Positions 1 to 6,513 of a DNA stretch of 6,513 nt are shown piece after piece. Both the position numbers and the translations under genes were made by a program. Position 1 is the stretch's first letter; each line of letters opens with the position of its first letter. Under the pieces are notes generated by a model. It had not been told where the DNA came from. It saw nothing but the letters and a program-made list of their open reading frames with translations, and did no database searches. Location: the NCBI GenBank assembly GCA_036732565.1, contig DAINCF010000413.1, positions 1 to 6,513 of the forward strand. The letters are read 5' to 3'. This DNA comes from JAIVJN01 sp036732565. GTDB taxonomy: Bacteria; Acidobacteriota; Vicinamibacteria; Vicinamibacterales; UBA2999.

Positions 1-1052
1 GCCTGGAGAATCGCGGCGCCGACGCCGATGCCCAGCATCCCGCCGAGCACCGCGAGCACGAGGCTCTCGGTGAGCAGCTGCCTGATGATGCGTCCGGGCG
101 CGGCGCCGAGCGCGGAACGAACAGCGATCTCACGGGCGCGCCCGGCCGCCCGCGCGAGCAGCAGATTGGCGACGTTCGCGCAGCACAGGAGCAGCACGAA
201 GCCGACCACGCCCAGCAGGAACATCGACGTCGTCGCCAAATCGCTCCCGACGATGCCGGCGCGGATCGGCTCGACGATCACGCCGGCCCCCTTGTTCGCT
301 TCGGGATACTCGCGCGCGAGCCGTTCGGCAATGACGTTGAGCTCGGCCTGCGCCGCTTCGATCGTCACCCCGGGCTTCAGCCGCGCGACGACGTCGAAGC
401 CGCGGACGGCGCGCAACGCCGGGATGTCGGGGAACTGACCAGACAGCGTCCAGATCTCGGCAGGCCGCGAGAACTGCACGTTGTCGGCGACCACGCCGAC
501 GACGGTGTACGGCTGGCCGTTCAGCCGCACGAGACGGCCGACAATCGAAGGGTCGCTGCTGAATCGGCGCCGCCACAGGGCTTCGCCGAGCAGCACCACA
601 CGCGGCGCCGGGCCGTCGTCTTCGGGCTTGAACGTGCGGCCCACAATCGGGACCACCTCGAGGACGTCGAAGAAGTTGGCACCGGTGCTTTGGCGCTCCG
701 CCGTTTCGATCGAGCCGTCAGGCGCGGTCAGCAACGGCCCGCCTCCCATGCCTCGCTGGACGTAGGCGATGCCGTCGAACGACTGGCTTTGCAGGTTCCA
801 GTCGCGCATGTTCAGAGGCGAGACACCGGATTTTGGCGACGTCGGTGTGCGCTCCCACAGCATCACCAGTCGATCGGCCCCGCCAAACGGCAGCGGCCGC
901 ATCAGCGCCGCGTCGGCCAGCGAGAAGATGGCGCTGTTGACGCCGATGCCGAGCGCCAGGGTGAGCGCTGCCACCAGCGTGAACCCACGGGCCGAGATCA
1001 ACTGCCGCACTGCCAGGCGGACGTCGCTGAGCAGTTCTTCGAGCCGTTGCAT
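1..1052 (-). CDS. ADOP-type ABC transporter permease (MacB/FtsX family), N-terminal part, cut by window edge
   Basis: The frame read leftward from the ATG at 1052-1050 is open to the window edge (350 codons plus 2 bases). It starts MQRLEELLSDVRLAVRQL, then a first membrane segment at about residues 23-46 (GFTLVAALTLALGIGVNSAIFS), the ADOP hallmark. Residues about 47-265 form a MacB-type periplasmic core domain, with the usual NFFDVLEVVPIVGRTF, VVLLGEALWRRRF and VVARLKPGVTIEAAQAEL stretches. A second membrane segment follows at about 276-300 (ending CCANVANLLLARA), then the cytoplasmic REIAVRSALGA coupling-helix region and the start of a third segment at about 329-349. ADOP proteins are normally about 800 residues, so less than half is here. 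The start is supported by an in-frame TAG five codons upstream and a weak GAGG 9 bases before ATG. It is transcribed divergently from the permease at 1479. Known for the family: such permeases pair with LolD/MacB-like ATPases, but ADOP genes usually lack one nearby. The substrate is unknown. Confidence 0.93.
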   Translation of the reverse strand, partial: MQRLEELLSDVRLAVRQLISARGFTLVAALTLALGIGVNSAIFSLADAALMRPLPFGGADRLVMLWERTPTSPKSGVSPLNMRDWNLQSQSFDGIAYVQRGMGGGPLLTAPDGSIETAERQSTGANFFDVLEVVPIVGRTFKPEDDGPAPRVVLLGEALWRRRFSSDPSIVGRLVRLNGQPYTVVGVVADNVQFSRPAEIWTLSGQFPDIPALRAVRGFDVVARLKPGVTIEAAQAELNVIAERLAREYPEANKGAGVIVEPIRAGIVGSDLATTSMFLLGVVGFVLLLCCANVANLLLARAAGRAREIAVRSALGAAPGRIIRQLLTESLVLAVLGGMLGIGVGAAILQ

Positions 1053-1154
1053 GAGCCGCACCCTCTACCGCGCCCTCGTCGTTTCCTCAGACGAACCAAT
1101 CCGGGAATTCGTTGCATTCACGTGTTGAGAGGGCGTCGAGACGTTAGCGATGGC

Positions 1155-1240
1155 GTACGTAGCGCAGGCCTTCAGACCTGCCGACTCGTCGTGCGCCGGC
1201 ACGCACCGTTGAGGCAGGCCTGCAGGCCTGCGCTACGTAC
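1155..1240 (+). repeat. BIME-like inverted pair of GTAG palindromes (REP-type), copy 1
   Basis: Two 28-base arms, 1155-1182 and 1213-1240, are reverse complements at 26 of 28 positions, separated by 30 bases. Each arm is itself a small palindrome behind a GTAG tetranucleotide: GTAGC then GCAGGCC-TTCA-GACCTGC on the left. On the right, read on the minus strand, the core is the perfect 18-base palindrome GCAGGCCTGCAGGCCTGC. The central loop holds a further short stem (CGTGC 1190-1194 with GCACG 1199-1203). GTAG followed by a hairpin, with two units head to head, is the known layout of REP units and BIMEs mobilised by RAYT (Y1-type) transposases. No RAYT gene is in this window. A second copy lies at 5461-5546 in the opposite orientation. 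As RNA the whole unit could fold into a long hairpin. Confidence 0.85.
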
Positions 1241-1380
1241 AATCTGGCGATTTCCAGAGGTGGTCAGCGAAGCAGCATGTTCACCCCGTGCCCAACCTTT
1301 CCGCCCATCGTCCCGTCTATCTTGCGGTAGCCCGGTTGCCGTGGCCGGCCACAACTACCCGAACCTCGGCCGCGCATCCC

Positions 1381-1385
1381 GGAGG
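1381..1385 (+). promoter_or_regulatory. Strong Shine-Dalgarno GGAGG before an interrupted reading frame
   Basis: GGAGG ends 6 bases before a GTG codon at 1392-1394, an ideal ribosome-binding arrangement. The frame that follows reads MALSTRDLRYAPRMQGRRPG and stops at TAG 1452-1454. It is in phase with the permease ATG at 1479, which has no comparable site of its own (the bases before it are CGATTCTTTTTTCC). The site therefore either belongs to a dead gene start or loads ribosomes that restart at 1479. Confidence 0.5.
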
Positions 1386-1391
1386 TGCCCA

Positions 1392-1478
1392 GTGGCGTTG
1401 TCTACGAGAGACCTGAGATATGCGCCGCGGATGCAGGGCAGGCGCCCCGGTTAGTCGGCCTTCGCGATTCTTTTTTCC
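1392..1478 (+). pseudogene. Remnant of an ADOP permease N-terminus (about 29 codons, one internal stop)
   Basis: From the GTG at 1392 the translation contains RDLRYAPRMQGRRPG, a TAG stop at 1452-1454, then SAFAILFS, running in frame into the ATG at 1479. This parallels an ordinary ADOP beginning of the form RDLRYALRMLRRSPGFTAVAVL. The stop falls exactly where the conserved Phe after Pro-Gly would be, and SAFAIL matches the start of the first membrane helix. The intact gene next door has SDLRYVFRQLAKAPGFTAAVIV in the same register, 78 bases downstream. The two stretches share several amino acids (DLRY, R, PG) but are well diverged at the base level, so this looks like an old remnant of a separate permease gene rather than a fresh tandem copy. 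The match is short, so chance or a functional leader peptide cannot be excluded. Confidence 0.5.
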
Positions 1479-3938
1479 ATGTTCTCCGACCTGCGTTACG
1501 TCTTCCGCCAGCTCGCGAAGGCACCTGGCTTCACCGCGGCTGTGATCGTCACGCTCGCGCTCAGCATCGGGGCCTGCACGGTGATTTTCTCTGTTGTCGA
1601 CAGTCTGGTGCTCCATCCCCTCGACAATCCCGAGCCCGAGCGTCGGGTCACGCTGCGTGCGAAGGGTGCGGACGGCCCGGACCTGCCCGTCTCTGTGGCG
1701 GACTACCTCGATTGGAAAGACGAGAGCCAGTCGTTCGTCGCGATGGGTGCCCGGACCCCGGGCATCTGGACGCTGTCGGGCCAAGGCGAGCCGCGCCGGA
1801 TGCGGACCATGCGCATCACCGCGAACTATTTCGACGTGCTCGGCTTGGAGCTCCCACTCGGCCGCGCCTTTCTCCACGAGGAAACTCAGCCGACAGGAGA
1901 CACCCGCGTCGTTCTCCTGAGTCATGCGCTGTGGCAGGGCACGTTTGGCGGAAGGCAGGACGTGCTCGGCCGCACGATCCAGCTGAGCGAGGAAAGCTTT
2001 ACGATCATCGGCGTGCTGCCGGAGAATCTCGATCGCGCCGGTGGAGAAGTGGGCTGGAGCGACATCGCGCTGCCCTTCGTGCATCGCGAACATTCTCGGG
2101 ATCAACGCGCGTGGCGCTCGGGGGCCCTCACGGTCGAGGCCCGGCTGAAACCAGGCGTGAGCGTCGCGCAGGCGCAGGCGGAGATGGATCTGGTTTGTGA
2201 GCGACTGGCGCAACGTTTTCCGGACACCAACAAAGGCATCGGCGTTTCTGTCGTGCCCACCGCCGAGCGCATGTCGCGCGCGATACGCCCGGCTCTGTGG
2301 TCGGTGCTCTGCGCGGTCGTCGGCGTGCTGCTGATCGCGTGCGCAAACGTGGCGAACCTGCTACTCGTGCGGGCCACGGCGCGGCAGCGTGAGATTTCCC
2401 TGCGCACCGCGTTCGGTGCCGCGCGTTTCAAGCTCGTGCGCCTGCTGCTGAGCGAAAGCCTGGTGCTGTCGCTGTTCGGCGGCGCCGCGGGTGCCTTGTT
2501 GGCCGTCGGTGGGATCGAGCTGCTCCGCAACCTCCAATTCCACAGTTCGGTCGGCCTGGCGCAACTCTCCCTGGTAAGGCTCGACCTCGGCATGCTGGGA
2601 GTTGCACTCGCGTTGAGCGTCGTGACCGGACTTCTGTTCGGCCTGGCGCCAGCCTGGCTGGCGTCGCGAGCCGACTTGAGCGAGAGCCTGAAGCAGGGAG
2701 GGCGCGGCTCGACCGAGTCCCGTTCGCGCGGACGCCTGCGGAGCGCGCTCGTCGTTCTCGAGGTTGCCACTTCTTTCATACTGCTCGCCTGTGCCGGATT
2801 GTTGCTGCGCAGCTTCGTCCAGTTGGCGAACTTCAATCCGGGTTTTGATCCCAAGCCGCTCGCCTACGTCAATGTCTCGTTACAGGGCGCGCGATACCAA
2901 GCGAACACTGCTCTCGAGTTCGATAACAAGGTGGCTGCCTTCGCCGACACGGTGCTGGGGCGGTTTCGTGCGCTGCCCGGAGTCGAGTCGGCTGGAGCGG
3001 CGTTGAATCTGCCAGCCATCAGCGTGGGGGATGCCGGCACGAACCAGAGTTTCAGCATCGCCGGTCGTCCGCAGCTGCCGCTGGGCGAACGGCCCACCAT
3101 TCAAAGAAACAGCGCGACGCCCGACTACTTCGAGACGATGGGAATCCCGCTCCGGCGGGGCCGCACGTTCACCGAGCACGACATCGCCCAAGCGCCCCGG
3201 GTCGCCGTGATCAACGAGACGCTGGCTCGGCGCTTTTTCGGTGACGATGATCCCCTAGGCCAGCGCATCCGCATCGACAACTTCCGGTGGACCGACTGGA
3301 CCGAAATCGTCGGCATCGTGGCCGATACCGTGCAAGCCTACGGGCAGGATCAGGTTCCTCAGGTCTTTGAGCCGTTCGCCCAAGTTCCGAGCACCTACAT
3401 GCACTTCGCCGTCCGCACGTCGGGTGACCCTGCCGCCATCGTGCCGTCGCTGAAAGCGCAAGTTCACGCGGTGGATCCGAATCTTGCGGTGCCTTGGGCG
3501 CAGCCGATGACCCAGACCATCGGCTCCATCTCGACCCTGGCGCGACAACGTTTCATCAGCCAATTGCTCGGCCTGTTCTCCGCCATCGCGCTCGTCATCG
3601 CGGTTGTCGGCATCTACGGTGTCCTCGCCTACTCCGTCAGCCAGCGCACGGCCGAGTTCGGCATCCGCCTGGCGCTCGGCGCAAACGCGGTCGATGTATT
3701 GCGGCTGGTGCTCGGCCAGGGCGCGCGGCTCGTCGGTCTGGGGTTGCTGCTCGGTCTCATAGGGGCGATCGCCGCGGGCCGCGCGATCGAGTCGATGCTC
3801 TACCACACCAGCGCCTCCGATCCGATCGTCCTCGTCGGCGTGACGCTGTCGTTCGCGGCCATTGGCGCGCTCGCCTGCTGGCTCCCCGCGCGGCGCCCGA
3901 TGAGGGTCGATCCGGTGACAGCGCTACGCGCCGATTGA
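1479..3938 (+). CDS. ADOP-type ABC transporter permease, full length (MacB/FtsX family)
   Basis: This 819-residue protein has the complete duplicated architecture expected of ADOP permeases (about 800 residues). The amphipathic start FSDLRYVFRQLAKAPGFT leads into membrane segment 1 (about 19-41). The first MacB-type periplasmic core spans about 45-265. FtsX domain 1 has helices at about 272-297 (ACANVANLLLVRATARQREI), 325-348 and 370-394. A linking helix lies at about 423-444, a second periplasmic core at about 450-685, and FtsX domain 2 has helices at about 693-718, 745-768 and 783-804. Both coupling regions are present (REISLRTAFGA near 304-314; EFGIRLALGA near 726-735). The end ARRPMRVDPVTALRAD is typical. 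It is a divergent paralogue of the permease at 1-1052; for example the canonical LRPLPY-like turn after helix 1 is LHPLDN here. ATG 1479 lacks a Shine-Dalgarno site. No ATPase or membrane-fusion partner is in the window; cargo is unknown. Confidence 0.95.
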   Translation: MFSDLRYVFRQLAKAPGFTAAVIVTLALSIGACTVIFSVVDSLVLHPLDNPEPERRVTLRAKGADGPDLPVSVADYLDWKDESQSFVAMGARTPGIWTLSGQGEPRRMRTMRITANYFDVLGLELPLGRAFLHEETQPTGDTRVVLLSHALWQGTFGGRQDVLGRTIQLSEESFTIIGVLPENLDRAGGEVGWSDIALPFVHREHSRDQRAWRSGALTVEARLKPGVSVAQAQAEMDLVCERLAQRFPDTNKGIGVSVVPTAERMSRAIRPALWSVLCAVVGVLLIACANVANLLLVRATARQREISLRTAFGAARFKLVRLLLSESLVLSLFGGAAGALLAVGGIELLRNLQFHSSVGLAQLSLVRLDLGMLGVALALSVVTGLLFGLAPAWLASRADLSESLKQGGRGSTESRSRGRLRSALVVLEVATSFILLACAGLLLRSFVQLANFNPGFDPKPLAYVNVSLQGARYQANTALEFDNKVAAFADTVLGRFRALPGVESAGAALNLPAISVGDAGTNQSFSIAGRPQLPLGERPTIQRNSATPDYFETMGIPLRRGRTFTEHDIAQAPRVAVINETLARRFFGDDDPLGQRIRIDNFRWTDWTEIVGIVADTVQAYGQDQVPQVFEPFAQVPSTYMHFAVRTSGDPAAIVPSLKAQVHAVDPNLAVPWAQPMTQTIGSISTLARQRFISQLLGLFSAIALVIAVVGIYGVLAYSVSQRTAEFGIRLALGANAVDVLRLVLGQGARLVGLGLLLGLIGAIAAGRAIESMLYHTSASDPIVLVGVTLSFAAIGALACWLPARRPMRVDPVTALRAD

Positions 3939-3970
3939 GAAGTGAAGGTGAAACCGGCGTCGGCCACCCG

Positions 3971-5407
3971 TCAGCGAAGTAGGGTCTGCACCTGCGTATA
4001 GATGGTGAGCACGGCCAGCGATCCGAACAGCAATGTCGACCACACGAGCGTGGCGGTTCGGAATGGACCGATACGAATGGCCGACGGCAGCATCTTTCGA
4101 TTCAGCGCGATGAGCATGAACGAATAGAGGAACATGATGGTGCCGCCGGTCGACGCGGAGATCACGAGCAATGTAATCGGCTGAGACATGCCTGCCAGCA
4201 GGATCGTGCATCCCAGTCCGACCATTCCCCATACCAGCCAGAAATACATGCGACTCTCCGAGACGCCCGGCGTGTACGTCGTCTTGAACACGTCGGCGGC
4301 GAGACGGCTGGTGTAGTCGATGATGCCCATGGCCGATCCGAAGAGCGAAAAGGCACCAACGGCCAGGAACAGCACGCCAAACCATCGGCCGATCGTCCGC
4401 TCGAGCTGCTGCGCTTCGATTCTCAGGAACGAGACGTTGTTCGGAAGGTCCGGTTCGCCGAAGAGCGTCGAGTGCGCAAGCAGGGAAGTCAGACCGATCG
4501 TCACAACCGTGACGAGCACGAAGCTGAACACCTGCTCGACGTTGGCAAACCGCCACCAGCGTCTCCATCGCTCCATGTTCCCTGGCGTGGGTTCGAAGAT
4601 GTAACTCGTCGCAGTCAAGGCTTTCGCCTCAGGGGCGCCGGTAATCGGGCTCACCAATCGCGGCACGTACTGCCCCATGCCGAATCCCTTGTCGCGAATC
4701 CAGTTGCTCTGACACAGATTCTGCGCGCCGCCCGCGCCGGCGAACGCGATGGCGCCAAATACCAATGCCACGCTCAACCCTTCGGGAATCGTACCGATGT
4801 GAGCAAGTCCCGCCGGCAGGGCCCGCCACGACTCGGGTTCGATCGCAAAGACCGCACCCAGCACGACGAGCACGAGCACGGCGGCCACTTTCACGAAGAT
4901 GAGCCGCTCGAGCGCGACGTACACAACCGGTGCGAACGTCAGTGAGAAGCCGATGACGAGCAGGCTGGCGACGGCGATGACGGTGGGATTGCCACCGAAC
5001 AGATAACTGGCCAGCGTCGCCGAGCTGAGCGCCCATCCCGGCCACAGATTCGCGAAGTAGCCGAGCACCGCGAACACGAGTCCCCAATGCCTCCAGAAGC
5101 GGTTGAACCCGGTGACGGCTGTCTCGCCGGTCGCCAGCGTGTAGCGCTCCACTTCCATGTTGAGAAAGAACTGCGTGAGGACGCCCACGAACGCGCCCCA
5201 CAGTAGCACCAGGCCCACCTGCGAGGCAATGAACGGCCAGAGCACGAACTCTCCAGACGACAGGCCCACCCCACCGGCCACGATTCCCGGGCCCACCAGG
5301 CGCCAGTAGTTGCGCGGCGGCTCGGGCATCTCGCGAACTTCTCGCCGGGGAAGACCATCCTCGCGCGCGGGTGTCGCCGGCAGAACCGTGTCATGTGCCG
5401 TTGCCAT
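3971..5407 (-). CDS. Nramp-fold (APC superfamily) transporter with non-canonical metal site
   Basis: The 478-residue protein has an N-terminal hydrophilic tail of about 35 residues and then about 11 predicted helices (roughly 37-60, 63-83, 106-136, 142-162, 168-188, 209-230, 292-313, 340-363, 385-405, 408-435, 450-472), the count usual for Nramp/MntH proteins. The opening GPGIVAGGVGLSSGEF aligns with the Nramp helix 1 motif GP..AA....DPGN, but the metal-binding DPGN is replaced by SSGE (residues 50-53). In helix 6 the usual MPH segment is replaced within GAGGAQNL (224-231), so the metal-coordinating Met is gone. A long hydrophilic loop (about 232-290, rich in Trp and Arg) joins helices 6 and 7. 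It is probably annotated as an Nramp family divalent metal transporter, but the substrate should be treated as unknown. The ATG start has GGAGG (5412-5416 on the other strand) 4 bases upstream. It converges with the permease gene, with 32 bases between the two stops and no obvious terminator. Confidence 0.82.
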   Translation of the reverse strand: MATAHDTVLPATPAREDGLPRREVREMPEPPRNYWRLVGPGIVAGGVGLSSGEFVLWPFIASQVGLVLLWGAFVGVLTQFFLNMEVERYTLATGETAVTGFNRFWRHWGLVFAVLGYFANLWPGWALSSATLASYLFGGNPTVIAVASLLVIGFSLTFAPVVYVALERLIFVKVAAVLVLVVLGAVFAIEPESWRALPAGLAHIGTIPEGLSVALVFGAIAFAGAGGAQNLCQSNWIRDKGFGMGQYVPRLVSPITGAPEAKALTATSYIFEPTPGNMERWRRWWRFANVEQVFSFVLVTVVTIGLTSLLAHSTLFGEPDLPNNVSFLRIEAQQLERTIGRWFGVLFLAVGAFSLFGSAMGIIDYTSRLAADVFKTTYTPGVSESRMYFWLVWGMVGLGCTILLAGMSQPITLLVISASTGGTIMFLYSFMLIALNRKMLPSAIRIGPFRTATLVWSTLLFGSLAVLTIYTQVQTLLR

Positions 5408-5460
5408 CGTGCCTCCGGAGCCCTAGCGCGTCCTTGGATTAGAGCGCGTTGGAAATAGTC

Positions 5461-5546
5461 CGTAGCGCAGGCCTTTAGGCCTGCCGCAACGGTGTGAGCC
5501 TGCGCACCGGCGCTGTGTGGCAGGCCTGAAGGCCTGCGCTACGTAC
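5461..5546 (-). repeat. BIME-like inverted pair of GTAG palindromes (REP-type), copy 2
   Basis: Arms 5461-5485 and 5519-5543 are reverse complements at 24 of 25 positions, with a 33-base loop between them. Each arm again carries GTAG plus a GCAGGCC/GGCCTGC palindrome. The right arm, read on the minus strand (5546 to 5519), matches the left arm of copy 1 (1155-1182) at 27 of 28 positions. The loops share CCGGCGC (5507-5513) and CAACGGTG (5487-5494), each the reverse complement of a segment in copy 1 (1193-1199 and 1204-1211). The element is therefore a second member of the same family in the opposite orientation. It starts 24 bases beyond the dehydratase stop and ends 53 bases before the transporter start, so in a shared transcript it would form an intercistronic hairpin that could stabilise or attenuate the message. 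Confidence 0.85.
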
Positions 5547-5570
5547 GCGAACCGCAATTGGCAGCGCGCT

Positions 5571-6513
5571 TCACGCACGGCGCGAGTCCAGCGCCGCCAC
5601 GATCCGATCGACATCGTAGACGCACCCGGCCCAGGTGCCGCCGCTCGCCCGTTGCAGCGCCGCCCAGAGGCGGCTGTCGTCGGGCAGGCGCTCGTGGGGC
5701 GCGAGCCCCGGATGCGGTGACCGGCTGTCGAGCAGCGCGCGGCACGCCTCCGGGTCCAGCGGCACCCCGTCCGCGCCCACCAGGTTGACGGTGCCGGTCA
5801 AGGTTCTCCGATCGATCACGATCTCGATGAGGTCCTCGTCCCGCACGCGCCCGATGGGCCCCTCGTCCAGCGCCTCGGGCCCGACGTGACCGATGCAGGC
5901 CCCGCTCGAGAACCCCGAGAACCGGCCATCGGTGAGGAGCGCCACGTGCTTGCCCCAAGGCAGGTAACGGAGCGCCGTGGTGATCTGGGCGGTCTCCTGC
6001 ATGCCGGTGCCCGATGGCCCCGTGCCAATTAGGACGATGACGTCGCCCTCGCGTACGGGTCTGGTGGACGTGCCCTTGACCGCCTGAATCGCGTCGCGCT
6101 CGTCGACGAACACCCGGGCGGGACCGCGGTGCCGATAAACACCATCGGCGTCGATCACCGACGGATCCATGGCGGTGGCCTTGATGACCGAGCCCTGGGG
6201 CGCGAGGTTGCCGAGCGGAAACACCACCGTGCTGGTGAGGCCCGCGCGGCGTGATGCGTCGGGCGTCATGATGACCTGATCCGGATCGATGGCCGCGGCG
6301 GACGCGAGCCGCGCGCGTGCCGCCCGGCGCCGCTCGCTCGATTCCCACCAGTCGAGGGTGGTGTCGAGCGTGTCGCCCGTCGCCGTGAGCACGTGCCCGT
6401 TCAGCAGCCCCATGCGGCGGAGGTGCAGCATCACTTCCGGGACGCCGCCGGCCATGAACACCTGGGCCGTCGCGAAGCCGCGCGGTCCGTTCGGCAGCGC
6501 GTCCACCAGGCGC
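5571..6513 (-). CDS. YjhG/YagF-type sugar-acid (probably D-xylonate) dehydratase, C-terminal part
   Basis: The frame is open from the right edge to TGA at 5573-5571 (313 residues visible). A GTG at 6506 is not the real start, because the frame continues upstream as Arg-Leu and homology is already full there. Stretches match the E. coli YjhG/YagF C-terminal region as I recall it: VFMAGGVPEVMLHLRRMGLL, LTSTVVFPLGNLAPQGSVIK, IGTGPSGTGMQET, ACIGHVGPEAL and SGGTWAGCVYDVDRIVAAL near the end. The IlvD/Edd signature, with TDGRFSG and GHVGPEA, lies at about 5871-5933; its serine is the proposed catalytic base in related dehydratases. The family uses an Fe-S cluster to convert an aldonate to a 2-keto-3-deoxy acid. 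The cluster-binding N-terminal half is outside the window, and full-length members have about 650 residues. Precise substrate (xylonate or another aldonate) is inferred from the subfamily. The transporter gene follows on the same strand after 163 bases. Confidence 0.9.
   Translation of the reverse strand, partial: RLVDALPNGPRGFATAQVFMAGGVPEVMLHLRRMGLLNGHVLTATGDTLDTTLDWWESSERRRAARARLASAAAIDPDQVIMTPDASRRAGLTSTVVFPLGNLAPQGSVIKATAMDPSVIDADGVYRHRGPARVFVDERDAIQAVKGTSTRPVREGDVIVLIGTGPSGTGMQETAQITTALRYLPWGKHVALLTDGRFSGFSSGACIGHVGPEALDEGPIGRVRDEDLIEIVIDRRTLTGTVNLVGADGVPLDPEACRALLDSRSPHPGLAPHERLPDDSRLWAALQRASGGTWAGCVYDVDRIVAALDSRRA

Larger units (their letters stand above)
1053..1391. other. Divergent intergenic region between two ADOP genes, no protein gene seen
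   Basis: This stretch separates the starts of two divergently read permease genes, so it should hold promoters for both. I see no convincing -35/-10 pair on either strand. Its only clear structure is the palindrome pair at 1155-1240. From about 1241 to 1380 I find no repeat, RNA gene or conserved coding signal. Open frames crossing it have no recognisable protein content. Confidence 0.6.

Noticed and set aside
1091..1112. Small inverted repeat ACGAA...TTCGT upstream of the first permease
   Set aside because: Only five base pairs with a 12-base loop, too weak to call an operator or terminator.
1172..1354. A 60-codon minus-strand open frame crossing the first palindrome pair (contains SAGLQAC)
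   Set aside because: Its only recurring content is the translation of the repeat arm, and the rest has no coding character.
690..1454. A 254-codon plus-strand open frame ending just before the complete permease
   Set aside because: Most of it is antisense to the partial permease, with an Arg/Pro/His-rich composition typical of GC-rich shadow frames. Only its last 20 codons (from 1392) hold an ADOP-like segment, reported separately.
1317..2213. A 298-codon minus-strand frame opposite the permease start
   Set aside because: It is antisense to a well-supported gene, has Arg/His-rich composition and no recognisable domain.
3939..3970. Possible bidirectional terminator between the two convergent genes
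   Set aside because: I see only a weak CCGG..CGG-type stem and no T-run in either direction.
5425..5449. Direct repeat AGCGCGT twice, 18 bases apart, upstream of the transporter start
   Set aside because: Short GC-rich heptamers recur by chance in this sequence and no promoter elements could be placed around them.
5423..5614. A 63-codon minus-strand open frame crossing the second palindrome pair (contains YVAQAFRPA)
   Set aside because: It is a translation of the repeat plus the overlapping dehydratase end in another frame. Such peptides are annotation artefacts of the repeat.
5539..6348. A 269-codon minus-strand frame overlapping the dehydratase in another phase
   Set aside because: It is a shadow of the dehydratase; the other phase has extensive recognisable family motifs.

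Overview
The window is high-GC bacterial DNA. It most resembles Acidobacteriota, possibly Vicinamibacteria. The basis is two full-architecture MacB/FtsX-type permeases of the ADOP kind (acidobacterial duplicated orphan permease) and intergenic GTAG-type palindrome pairs whose chance translations (AGLQAC / AQAFRPA) I recall from that phylum. The assignment is inference; no rRNA or other phylogenetic marker is present.

Layout. Positions 1-1052 (minus) hold the N-terminal 350 residues of one ADOP permease, cut by the left edge. A 426-bp divergent intergenic region follows, carrying a BIME-like pair of palindromes (1155-1240) and, at 1381-1478, what looks like the decayed start of another ADOP gene. 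A complete 819-residue ADOP permease runs at 1479-3938 (plus). It ends tail to tail, 32 bp away, with a 478-residue Nramp-fold membrane transporter (3971-5407, minus). A 163-bp gap contains a second copy of the palindrome pair (5461-5546), inverted relative to the first. The right end (5571-6513, minus) is the C-terminal half of a YjhG/YagF-type sugar-acid dehydratase of the IlvD/Edd family.

Function. The permeases are predicted inner-membrane proteins with two large extracytoplasmic domains; no ATPase partner is visible. The dehydratase, probably acting on D-xylonate or a similar aldonate, lies upstream of the transporter on the same strand, so co-transcription is possible but the repeat pair sits between them. 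The transporter lacks the residues that bind metal in classical Nramp proteins, so its substrate is open. I found no defence, CRISPR, phage or complete transposon system. The most notable items are the ADOP start remnant, the repeat family and the altered Nramp site.
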